Part shown: piece after piece, positions 26,162 through 32,646 of the stretch
Layout: each line of letters opens with the position of its first letter
Position numbering within the stretch: the stretch's first letter is position 1
Assembly: GCA_018262455.1 (NCBI GenBank)
Contig: JAGSPR010000012.1
Location: 1 to 32,646 of the forward strand
DNA length: 32,646 bases
Direction of reading: 5' to 3'
From: Deltaproteobacteria bacterium
GTDB lineage: Bacteria > Myxococcota > Polyangia > Haliangiales > Haliangiaceae
Made by a program: the position numbers and the translations under genes
The notes under the pieces: generated by a model
Seen by the model: only the letters and a program-made list of their open reading frames with translations
Told to the model about the DNA's origin: nothing
Databases searched by the model: none

Positions 26162-26177
26162 TGGCGTGCCTCATGCA
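26162..26177 (+). promoter_or_regulatory. candidate sigma54 promoter of the hibernation factor
   Basis: TGGCGTGCCTCATGCA has TGGC and ATGCA elements with correct 12-nt spacing. ATG 26190 is 13 nt after the -12 C, and no ribosome site is visible between them. Confidence 0.6.
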
Positions 26178-26189
26178 GAAAATCTTCCC

Positions 26190-26534
26190 ATGCAAGCACC
26201 CGTGGTCGTCACGTTTCGTTCGATGGATCGGAGCCCCGCAGTCGAGCAATGGATCGAGAGCTCGGTGGAGCAGCTCGTGCAATCGTTTCGCGCCATCGAG
26301 CGCTGCTCCGTCGTGATCGAGATCCCGCACCGCCACCAGCGCCAGGGCCAGACGTTTCATGTGCGGATCGAGCTCACGGTCCCGGATCGTGTCATCACGG
26401 TGTCGCGTGATCCCGGCCTCGACCAGGCCCACGAGGATGTCTACGTCGCGCTCGCCGATGCGTTCCGCGCCGCGCGGCGCCAGCTCCAGGATCACGCCCA
26501 CATCCGGCGGGGCGACGTCAAGCTGCATGCCTGA
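26190..26534 (+). CDS. hpf: short ribosome hibernation promoting factor (HPF/RaiA family)
   Basis: 114 residues corresponding to the single ribosome-binding beta-alpha-beta-beta-beta-alpha domain: VVVTFRSMDRSPAVEQWIES (strand 1, helix 1), SVVIEIPHRHQRQGQTFHVR, VITVSRDPGLD and AHEDVYVALADAFRAARRQL (helix 2). It lacks the C-terminal dimerisation domain of long HPF. It would bind the 30S decoding region and store ribosomes inactive during dormancy. ATG 26190 is required because strand 1 begins right after it. Under a sigma54-type promoter it parallels the hibernation factor in mycobacterial dormancy regulons. Confidence 0.85.
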   Translation: MQAPVVVTFRSMDRSPAVEQWIESSVEQLVQSFRAIERCSVVIEIPHRHQRQGQTFHVRIELTVPDRVITVSRDPGLDQAHEDVYVALADAFRAARRQLQDHAHIRRGDVKLHA

Positions 26535-26564
26535 TCCCTCGGCGCCTGCGGCGGACCGAGGCGC

Positions 26565-26580
26565 TGGCGCGAGTGTTGCT
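26565..26580 (+). promoter_or_regulatory. candidate sigma54 promoter of the CBS gene pair
   Basis: TGGCGCGAGTGTTGCT has a perfect TTGCT -12 element and TGGC -24 element at correct spacing. Unlike most others it leaves a normal leader: ATG 26607 is 27 nt after the -12 C and is preceded by a GAGGAGGG ribosome site. Confidence 0.65.
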
Positions 26581-26606
26581 TCGGTCCGGAACCACGAGGA
26601 GGGCCC

Positions 26607-27182
26607 ATGAATCCACAGCAGGTGCGGCGCTGTACCGTGTTTCACAGCCGAGGGGAGCCTGTCGAGTCCGTGCTGGAGTCCGAGCCCATCGTGCGCGAGA
26701 TGCCGTATCACGCGCCGGAGGCCGATCGCGCGTCGCTGCGGACCATCATGGCGAATGACGTGATCTGCGCGCGTGCGGATCTCGACCTCGCGGCGGTGAT
26801 CGACTTGATGCTCAGTCGCCGGATCGGATGCATTCCGGTGGTCGACGAGCGACGTCGACCGATCGGCGTGATCACCAAGTCCGACCTGGTGCAGCAGCTC
26901 GATGCCGACCGGCTGCCCGCGTCCGCGCTGACCGCGCACGCCGCCGAGGACCTGATGACGCCGGTCGCGCTGAGCCTCGAGGAGCACGCGACGATCGCGC
27001 ATGCCGCCGCGATGATGATGAGCGAGGACACCCACCACGTGCTCGTGGTGAGCGCCACCGGAGCGCTCGTCGGCGTCGTGTCCGCGAAGGACATCGTCGG
27101 CTGGGTCGTCACGAACGACGTGTTGTCGGTCCGGCGCGATGCCAGCGGCAGTCCACTGGAGTGGCACCCGCTCGAGGGCTGA
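26607..27182 (+). CDS. CBS-domain pair protein with N-terminal extension
   Basis: 191 residues. About 45 residues without recognised fold are followed by two CBS motifs: TIMANDVICARADLDLAAVI with GCIPVVDERRRPIGVITKSDL, and DLMTPVALSLEEHATIAHAA with HHVLVVSATGALVGVVSAKDI. The ribosome site GAGGAGGG supports ATG 26607. Paralogue of 27189 and 16397. Only 6 bp separate it from 27189, so the two form a bicistronic unit behind the promoter at 26565. Confidence 0.92.
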   Translation: MNPQQVRRCTVFHSRGEPVESVLESEPIVREMPYHAPEADRASLRTIMANDVICARADLDLAAVIDLMLSRRIGCIPVVDERRRPIGVITKSDLVQQLDADRLPASALTAHAAEDLMTPVALSLEEHATIAHAAAMMMSEDTHHVLVVSATGALVGVVSAKDIVGWVVTNDVLSVRRDASGSPLEWHPLEG

Positions 27183-27188
27183 TCCGCC

Positions 27189-27764
27189 ATGAGTGATGTG
27201 ACCAAGCGAGCCTCGGAGTGCCTGATTCATCAGGGATCCGGGGAGGTCCAGCGGCGCTCGGCGACGAGCCCGGCTCCCACCGGCGGCGAGGGCCTGATCC
27301 CGAGCCCGACGATCGCCGGGCTCGTTCCGGTGACCGACATCATGACGCGGAGCGTGATCTGCGCGCGCAGCGACCTGCCGATCGGCGAGCTGCTCGACCT
27401 CGTGATCGATCACGGCATCGGCTGCGTGCCGGTCGTCGATCCCGGCGGCTGCCCGATCGGGATGGTGACCAAGCGCGACCTCGTCGAGCAGCTCGCCAGC
27501 CTCGTGCACGAGGGGACGCTGGCGCGCCTGGTCACGCGTTCGCCGCGCCGGCCGCCGGCCACCGCGGAAGACGTGATGCTCCCGGTCGCGATCACCGTCG
27601 ACGAGCACGTGACGATCGCGCGGGCGGCCGCGGTGATGGCCGAGCAGGACCTGCATCACCTGCCGATCATCTCGCCCTCGGGTGTGGTGGTCGGAGTGAT
27701 CTCGTCACTCGACATCGTGCGCTGGCTCGCCCGTAACGACGGCTTCTTGCCGCGCGATGGCTAG
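27189..27764 (+). CDS. CBS-domain pair protein with N-terminal extension
   Basis: 191 residues. The N-terminal segment (about 45 residues, no known fold) precedes DIMTRSVICARSDLPIGELL with GCVPVVDPGGCPIGMVTKRDL and DVMLPVAITVDEHVTIARAA with HHLPIISPSGVVVGVISSLDI, ending [15 protein letters not shown]. The ending is nearly the same as that of the protein at 16397, so these are closer to each other than to the neighbour at 26607. It is probably the second gene of the operon. Confidence 0.92.
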   Translation: MSDVTKRASECLIHQGSGEVQRRSATSPAPTGGEGLIPSPTIAGLVPVTDIMTRSVICARSDLPIGELLDLVIDHGIGCVPVVDPGGCPIGMVTKRDLVEQLASLVHEGTLARLVTRSPRRPPATAEDVMLPVAITVDEHVTIARAAAVMAEQDLHHLPIISPSGVVVGVISSLDIVRWLARNDGFLPRDG

Positions 27765-27776
27765 CGTCCGCGCGCG

Positions 27777-28124
27777 CTACACTTTGCGCAGGTAGCAGGC
27801 CTTGAGCATCACGCTCATGTTGTCGACGCGGCAGTCCACCTCGTGGTCGCCCGACGCGAGTCGAATGTTCGAGATCTTGGTGCCCTGCTTGAGCGTGATC
27901 GACGAGCCCTTGAGCTTGAGGCTCTTGATCAGCACGACCGCGTCGCCTGCTGCGAGCGGGGTCCCGTTGACGTCCTTGACGACGTCCCCGTCGTCCGCGC
28001 TGGTCACGACCTCGGCCGGCTCGGTGGCCGACCACTCGTGGGCACAGTCGGCGCACACGTGGTTGTCGCCATCCGGGTAGACGTTCTCGAGCGAGCACTT
28101 GGGGCAGGCCAACGACGGTTCCAT
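27777..28124 (-). CDS. PhnA/YjdM-type zinc-ribbon protein
   Basis: 115 residues. The N-terminal zinc ribbon CPKC...CADC lies at about residues 7-27 (YPDGDNHVCADCAHEW). It is followed by the PhnA-type small beta-barrel (VKDVNGTPLAAGDAVVLIKS, LKLKGSSITLKQGTKI, VDCRVDNMSVMLKACYLRKV). The family was named for alkylphosphonate genes but its cellular role is unsettled. ATG 28124 was chosen because the long frame upstream is a shadow. It is 14 bp downstream of the DUF1279-like gene and probably in the same operon. Confidence 0.9.
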   Translation of the reverse strand: MEPSLACPKCSLENVYPDGDNHVCADCAHEWSATEPAEVVTSADDGDVVKDVNGTPLAAGDAVVLIKSLKLKGSSITLKQGTKISNIRLASGDHEVDCRVDNMSVMLKACYLRKV

Positions 28125-28138
28125 CGCCGCACCATGCC

Positions 28139-28477
28139 TCAAAGTTCGTCCGACTCGGAAGCAGAACTTGCTCGGCCTCGACCACGGCGCTTCATGAGCG
28201 CGGCGAACGGGGGGGTCACCACGAGGGTGATCCCGATCCGGATCGGGAGGGTCGTCTTCGCGGCCAACCAGCCGGCGGCGACCACTCCGAGAAACCCGCT
28301 CGCCGACGAGGGCTCGACGCCGATGCCGATCGCGATCGAGAAGCCGACGATCGCTGCGGCCGACAGCACGAGGTACGTGATGACCGCGATCCTGCCGTAC
28401 TCGGCGAAGTGCGCCGACAGGCGCTGCTTGAGCGACGGTTTGGCGACGGGCGCGGCCGGCAGCTCGAGGTCGCTCAT
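28139..28477 (-). CDS. DUF1279 (FAM210-like) membrane protein
   Basis: 112 residues. The segment FAEYGRIAVITYLVLSAAAI is the typical beginning of DUF1279, followed by a hydrophobic stretch (VGFSIAIGIGV) and KTTLPIRIGITLVVTPPFAA, the conserved second half with TLPIR and TPP. One or two membrane helices; the basic C-terminal tail (MKRRGRGRAS) faces the cytoplasm. The molecular function is unknown. It appears to form a small operon with the PhnA-like gene. Confidence 0.82.
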   Translation of the reverse strand: MSDLELPAAPVAKPSLKQRLSAHFAEYGRIAVITYLVLSAAAIVGFSIAIGIGVEPSSASGFLGVVAAGWLAAKTTLPIRIGITLVVTPPFAALMKRRGRGRASSASESDEL

Positions 28478-28530
28478 CCCCAGCCATGTACCACGCGGTG
28501 CGCGTTCGCGCGCTGCCTGCTCGGCGAGGC

Positions 28531-30135
28531 TCAGCGGCCGTTACCGAATGGATGGCAGCCCGCGCACCGCGTCGCGGTTGGCTCGTGGCCGACCTGAGCG
28601 CGATGGCAGCTCGTGCAGGTGGCGCGATCATCGCGCGGGGCCTGCTCGTGCGCGAGGTGGCAGCCCGCGCAGGTCGCGTGCCCCTTGTTCGTATGGAGGC
28701 CCGGCCGCTTGGCCGCGGGATGACAGAAGGTGCACGCGGGAGGCTGCGCGATCCCGGTCGGTCCGTGCGGGCGATGGCACGTGGTGCACACCAGCTGGGT
28801 GCCGTGACCTTTGGCCGCGCGATCGGCATGGCAGCTCGCGCAGGTCGCCGCGGGCTTGCGCGCGCCGGTGTGTGACTCGTGGCAGCTGCCGCAGGTCTGG
28901 TGCCCGGTCGGCGCAGACGTCGCCTCGGCGGTGTGACAGCTCGCGCACGTCGGGCGCGGCGCCTGGGGGCGATGCGCTCCACCGCGGTGACACGACGTAC
29001 AGTCGGCGTGGCCGTGCGCGACCGGCCTGGCGTGGCAGCTCACGCAGGTCGCGACGGGCTTGCCGGGCTCGTGCGCCGCGGTGACATGGCAGCGCGCGCA
29101 CGCCGCGTGGCCCGTCGCGACCGTGGAGCGCGTCTGGTCCGCGTGGCACTTCGCGCACAGCGCACCGTCGAGCACGGGTCGCTTTGCGTGGGGCTCGTGG
29201 CAGTCGCGGCAGCTCGCGGTCGCGTGGCGGGGTTTGGCGTGGCAGGTCTCGCAGGCGACGGCCTTCGCGCCCGTCGCGAGCGCGTGCGGCGGATGGCAGC
29301 CGATGCAGGCCGCCCCCGGCTTCGCCGCGGGGTGAGCGACCGGTTGCTGGTGGCACGTCGTGCACGCGCGCGGCGTGGCGGCGTCGTGCTGGGCATGGCA
29401 GCCGATGCAGGTGGTGTGCTTGCCCGGTGAGAGCACGGACTTCTTGGTGTGGCAGGTCGCGCAGGCCACGACCTCGGCCTTGCCGAAGGCGTGCGGGGCA
29501 TGACAGCTGGCGCACCGCGGGTGGCCGACGGTGATCGCGCTGGCATCGACCCGCTCGCGACCGCGCTGCTTCGCATGGCACCGCACGCACCTGGCGTCGG
29601 CGGCGGCCTGCGACTCGTGCACCTCGTGGCAATCGAAGCAGCCGCGGGTGCCGCCGTGGCGTGTGGTCTGGTTCGCGTGACACGAGGTGCACGCGGGTGG
29701 ATCGAGCGACGGCGTCGCGTGGGCGCGGTGGCAATCCCCGCACTTCTGATCGGCGTGGGCACCGACGGCGGAGGTGTGCAGGCCCTGCGGATCGCGGTGA
29801 CAGCGCATGCAGCTGGTCGGCCGGATCGCGAGATCGGAGCCGAAGCCGTGGCAGTCCTGGCATGCGGGCGGCTGCGCGACGCCGAGCGGATCGGTGGGAT
29901 GGAGGGTCGCCCGGATGTTGCCGTGGCACTTGGTACAGAGATCCGCCGGCGGCCGCGCGAACGCGGCGTCGCCATGGCAGTCGCGGCACGGCACGTTGCC
30001 GTTGATGACGTGGACGGTGTGGCCGGCGCTCGCGCGGACGTCGTGCCACGCCACCGGCACCTGGATCGCGGTCGCTCGACGATCGTCGGGTCCCGAGCAG
30101 GCAACGAGCAAGGCGATGGCGACGAGCCACCTCAT
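28531..30135 (-). CDS. 27-haem c-type cytochrome lipoprotein
   Basis: 534 residues. ATG 30135 opens a lipoprotein signal (MRWLVAIALLVACSGPD). I count 27 CxxCH motifs, one per about 20 residues, from CRDCH after the first 50 residues to CAGCH near the C terminus. Almost no sequence lies between haem sites apart from short His-containing linkers that can supply distal ligands. Such density implies a wire-like stack of haems on the outer face of a membrane. The start overlaps the stop of the 13-haem gene (ATGA). Candidate role: terminal conductor or extracellular reductase of a porin-cytochrome pathway. Haem count assumes all motifs are loaded. Confidence 0.92.
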   Translation of the reverse strand: MRWLVAIALLVACSGPDDRRATAIQVPVAWHDVRASAGHTVHVINGNVPCRDCHGDAAFARPPADLCTKCHGNIRATLHPTDPLGVAQPPACQDCHGFGSDLAIRPTSCMRCHRDPQGLHTSAVGAHADQKCGDCHRAHATPSLDPPACTSCHANQTTRHGGTRGCFDCHEVHESQAAADARCVRCHAKQRGRERVDASAITVGHPRCASCHAPHAFGKAEVVACATCHTKKSVLSPGKHTTCIGCHAQHDAATPRACTTCHQQPVAHPAAKPGAACIGCHPPHALATGAKAVACETCHAKPRHATASCRDCHEPHAKRPVLDGALCAKCHADQTRSTVATGHAACARCHVTAAHEPGKPVATCVSCHARPVAHGHADCTSCHRGGAHRPQAPRPTCASCHTAEATSAPTGHQTCGSCHESHTGARKPAATCASCHADRAAKGHGTQLVCTTCHRPHGPTGIAQPPACTFCHPAAKRPGLHTNKGHATCAGCHLAHEQAPRDDRATCTSCHRAQVGHEPTATRCAGCHPFGNGR

Positions 30136-31184
30136 CGCGTGCCGACCGGGTGGCACAGCCGGCACGGCATCGCCGACATCGGCTGCCGGCTCGACCAGCC
30201 AGGCGGGTGGGGATTCCCGCCGACGCCGCCGACGGCGTGACAGGACACGCACAGCGCCTCGCCGGCGCCCCCGTGACAGGCCGCGCACGACGCTGGATCG
30301 CGCCGCGCCTCGCGGCCATGGCGGTTATCCGATGCGGCGAGCCCGACCCAGCCCGCCGGGTGGGGGCTGCCGCGCAACGCGCCCGCGACGTGCTTGGCCA
30401 CGTGGCACTCCGCGCAGCGCTCGGGGCTGTGGCAGGTGGCGCACGCGCCGGGATCCGAGCGCGCCTCGAGCGCGTGGCGGGTGACGAAGCCCCCGCGGTG
30501 CACGCTCGCCTGGAACGGGTTTCCGAGCGCAAGCGTGGCGGGCAACGCCGGCACCGTCTGGCCGTGGCAGCTCGCGCAGAACGACTGGCGGTGGCAGCTC
30601 TCGCACAGCTCGCCCGAGGACGACGCGCGCGTGCCGTGCTCGCGGATCCAGTCACCGTCGTGAGCGAGGTGGGTCGCGGGCAGCGTGTGATCGTCCGCCA
30701 GGTTCACGTGACAGCCATCGCAGCGCCGGCCGTCACGCGACGCGGCGTCGTCGTGACACTTGAAGCAGGTGGCCATCACGGGGCGCAGCCGGGAGTCTCC
30801 CGTGGCGACGCCGATGTGGCACCGCATGCAGTTGCGGCTCGTCGGTGCGGCGTGCCGCGCGTGATCGAACTTGAGGTGATCGCGCGCCTCGATGACGGCG
30901 GCCACCGCGGTCGGCGAGCTGTGGCAGCCGAGGCACGAGCGGGTATCGTGCGGCTTGGCGTGGCAGCTCGCGCACACAATATCATCGGGAAGGTGGAGCG
31001 CGGGCTTGCCGTCGGCCTTGCCGTCGAAGACCTTGGCGTGACAGCGCGTGCAGCTCACGCCGGCGACCACGTGCGCGCGGTGGGGAAACGCCGCGGAGGT
31101 CGGGCGACGGAGCCCGAGGATCCCGGCGCACGCCGCGAGCACCACACAGGCCGCCAGCGCGATCACCCTCCGGTTCCCCGTCAT
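30132..31184 (-). CDS. 13-haem c-type cytochrome
   Basis: 350 residues. The N-terminal hydrophobic segment (VIALAACVVLAACAGILGL) is a membrane anchor or lipoprotein signal (Cys in LAAC). Thirteen CxxCH motifs are visible from CTRCH to the last CRLCH, with additional His residues (FDHARHAAPTS, HLAHDGDW) suitable as axial ligands. The pattern (CESCHRQSFCASCHGQ, CATCHSPERCAECHVAKH) resembles decahaem/cytochrome c7-type periplasmic carriers. Both ends overlap neighbours by four bases (ATGA), so barrel, 13-haem and 27-haem proteins are made together. Likely the periplasmic partner that passes electrons through the barrel. Confidence 0.92.
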   Translation of the reverse strand: MTGNRRVIALAACVVLAACAGILGLRRPTSAAFPHRAHVVAGVSCTRCHAKVFDGKADGKPALHLPDDIVCASCHAKPHDTRSCLGCHSSPTAVAAVIEARDHLKFDHARHAAPTSRNCMRCHIGVATGDSRLRPVMATCFKCHDDAASRDGRRCDGCHVNLADDHTLPATHLAHDGDWIREHGTRASSSGELCESCHRQSFCASCHGQTVPALPATLALGNPFQASVHRGGFVTRHALEARSDPGACATCHSPERCAECHVAKHVAGALRGSPHPAGWVGLAASDNRHGREARRDPASCAACHGGAGEALCVSCHAVGGVGGNPHPPGWSSRQPMSAMPCRLCHPVGTR

Positions 31185-32425
31185 CGCGGGCTCCAGCGCC
31201 GGCTCAGCTGCGCGAGCACGTCGACGCGGCTGGTGTACTCGGCAGACGCGCTGGCCTCGACGGCGATCGCCGCCTGCCAGTCGCCGCGCGCCCACGCGAG
31301 CGAGCCCAGGCCCCACGGCCACACCGTGCCGTGACCGCGGTCGACGTCGGGGATCACGAGCTCGGCCTCGACGCCCGCCACGAACGAGCGCGGCAGCGCG
31401 ATCCGGGCGGCTCCGCGGACACCGGTCCACGTGTCATCGCCCACGCCGCTGCGCCGGAGCTCGCCGGTCAGCGCGCTGGTGCCACGATCGTCGAGCCGCA
31501 GCCGCGCGCGGCCGGTGAGCTCGGCGCCGAGCATGTCGGTCATCCCGTCGCTCATCTCGCCGCTCGGCCTGCTGCTCGGGGCGCCGATGTAGCGGGCGCC
31601 GGCGTCCGCGATCAGATCGAGCCGGGGTGCCGCGCGCCAGGTCACGAGCATCCCGGCGCGCTCCGACGGCACATCTCCGAGCACCGAGAACAGCGAGGTC
31701 GCCGGGAGCAGGTGCGAGGACGCGCGATGGATCGCGTAGAGGTCGGTGCGCACGGCCTTGCGGCGGTGGCTCGCGGTGACCGCGACCTCGGCGAGCCCGG
31801 GGTTCGCCAGATCGTAGGCGAGGCGCGCACCGAGATCGCTGCGCTTGCCCAGCGTGAACCCGGCATCGCCGGCGAGCTCCTCGGATGCGAGCTGACCGTC
31901 ATCGCGTCGCTGGCCGTAGGCGAGGCCGATCGCGCCCCACTCGCCGAGCCTGCGCGACGCCCGTCCGCCCGCGTACCAGTCCCAGCTGCGGGCGGTCGCG
32001 AGCCCGGGCTGCACCGGCACGCCGGCGACGGCCTCGAGGTCGAACCGCTTGGGCAGCCGGACGCGCAGCGCGCCGCCGTCGACGTGCGTGACGCGGAGGG
32101 CGCCGAGCGATGACACGAACCTCCCGATCTGCCCGCTCGCGCGCCCGGTGGCCGTGCGGCCGCGCAGCGTCATCACGAGCACGTCGCCGCTGGCCGAATC
32201 GTCGAGCTCGCGCGCGCCTGCCATCCACACGATGGCCTCGGCCGACAGCCCCGATCGCGGCTCGGCCTGGGCGTCGAGCACGAGCAAGCCCGCCGGCGAC
32301 GCCGTCGTGGTCAACGCGTCGGCGCGCAGCCGCAGTGGATCCGCCGCGGCACTCCCTACGGCACCCCCCACGGCACCGCCCGCGGCACTCGCCAGCACGC
32401 CCACGGCGACGACCGCGAGCTTCAC
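31181..32425 (-). CDS. outer-membrane beta-barrel-like protein of cytochrome cluster
   Basis: 414 residues with a Sec signal peptide (MKLAVVAVGVLASAAGGAVG, ending near SAAADP). The rest alternates short amphipathic strands with charged turns (GEWGAIGLAYGQRRDDGQLA, SDLGARLAYDLANPGLAEVA, GLGSLAWARGDWQAAIAVEA), the pattern of a transmembrane beta-barrel. No Cys is present, as in MtrB/PioB-type porins after export apart from special cases. No family can be named, but its position, overlapping the multihaem gene, supports a porin-cytochrome sheath role. The last residue is not the usual aromatic, so some caution is needed. Confidence 0.75.
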   Translation of the reverse strand: MKLAVVAVGVLASAAGGAVGGAVGSAAADPLRLRADALTTTASPAGLLVLDAQAEPRSGLSAEAIVWMAGARELDDSASGDVLVMTLRGRTATGRASGQIGRFVSSLGALRVTHVDGGALRVRLPKRFDLEAVAGVPVQPGLATARSWDWYAGGRASRRLGEWGAIGLAYGQRRDDGQLASEELAGDAGFTLGKRSDLGARLAYDLANPGLAEVAVTASHRRKAVRTDLYAIHRASSHLLPATSLFSVLGDVPSERAGMLVTWRAAPRLDLIADAGARYIGAPSSRPSGEMSDGMTDMLGAELTGRARLRLDDRGTSALTGELRRSGVGDDTWTGVRGAARIALPRSFVAGVEAELVIPDVDRGHGTVWPWGLGSLAWARGDWQAAIAVEASASAEYTSRVDVLAQLSRRWSPR

Positions 32426-32646
32426 GGGGCCGCCTGCTCCCGGGTCTTCGGTGCCGTCGCAGGCTCCGCCGCCACCGGGGCCACGGGAGCCACGGGGATG
32501 GACACCACGGGGATGTTGGTCAGCGAATCGCGGCGCGCGCGGCGGATCCGGAGCAGATCCTTCCAGATCGCGATCCCGTACATCGCGAACGCCACCGTGC
32601 CGAGCACCTGGCCGAGCGACATCGCGAGCATCACGGGGAGTGGCGT
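32422..32646 (-). CDS. membrane protein fragment, 5' end outside window
   Basis: The frame is open to the window edge; the GTG at 32634 and ATG at 32631 are possible but not compelling starts. Visible are one hydrophobic helix (VLGTVAFAMYGIAIW), a basic stretch (KDLLRIRRARRD) and a Pro/Ala/Val-rich tail (PVAPVAPVAAEPATAPKT). Its stop overlaps the start of the barrel gene (ATGA), so it belongs to the same operon. It could be a small assembly factor or the end of a larger membrane protein; no family is recognised. Confidence 0.6.
   Translation of the reverse strand, partial: TPLPVMLAMSLGQVLGTVAFAMYGIAIWKDLLRIRRARRDSLTNIPVVSIPVAPVAPVAAEPATAPKTREQAAP

Noticed and set aside
28628..30655. Minus-strand open frame of 675 codons in another phase of the multihaem genes
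   Set aside because: Arg/Ala-rich translation without motifs; the overlapping frame gives 27 CxxCH motifs.

Overview
The window is very GC-rich (roughly 70 %), tightly packed bacterial DNA. Strong third-position GC bias, many short-linker lipoproteins, NtrC-type regulators, multihaem cytochromes and GTGA/ATGA gene overlaps suggest a delta-proteobacterial or myxobacterial lineage (Myxococcota, Kofleriaceae/Polyangia-like). This placement is inferred from style, not from a marker gene. No rRNA, tRNA, CRISPR array, phage or IS element was seen. No gene-free stretch exceeds 300 bases; the longest are 5797-6018 and 25987-26189.

Layout. 1-1656: a truncated alpha/beta hydrolase facing an acyltransferase with an apparent frameshift. 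1827-5796: a four-CBS protein followed by an overlapping MacA/MacB-like export set (adaptor, permease, ATPase). 6019-8659: three lipoproteins of unknown function, two of them separated by a 17-bp tandem repeat. 8701-9333: beta-carbonic anhydrase. 9352-11136 (minus): two universal stress proteins, a CBS pair and a secreted protein. 11238-12272 (minus): zinc alcohol dehydrogenase. 12434-15836: small membrane protein, stand-alone receiver, globin-coupled histidine kinase, HemG-like flavoprotein and a di-haem lipoprotein. 15936-16945 (minus): two CBS proteins. 17104-20244: phosphoketolase and a second di-haem lipoprotein. 20414-22197: acyltransferase and epimerase-like protein. 22315-24881: a full NtrC-type sigma54 activator and a second globin-coupled kinase. 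24888-28477: more CBS and Usp genes, a short ribosome hibernation factor, PhnA-like and DUF1279-like proteins. 28531-32646 (minus): a gene set with 27 and 13 CxxCH haem motifs and an outer-membrane-barrel-like protein, a candidate porin-cytochrome conduit.

How it fits together. The gene content (3 Usp, 7 CBS proteins, hibernation factor, alcohol dehydrogenase, phosphoketolase, acyltransferases) resembles low-oxygen or dormancy regulons such as DosR of Mycobacterium or Anr-controlled Usp/CBS sets of Pseudomonas. Here the probable sensor is a protoglobin-coupled histidine kinase and the probable output is a sigma54 activator. Reading upstream regions by eye, I find about a dozen -24/-12 (sigma54) promoter matches. 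Ten of them lie so that the start codon is 13-14 nt after the -12 GC, which predicts almost leaderless mRNAs. Several are preceded, about 30-80 bp upstream, by an inverted repeat CGCA-N5-TGCG, which I propose as the activator binding site. The promoter and operator assignments are pattern-based predictions; the protein family calls are much firmer.
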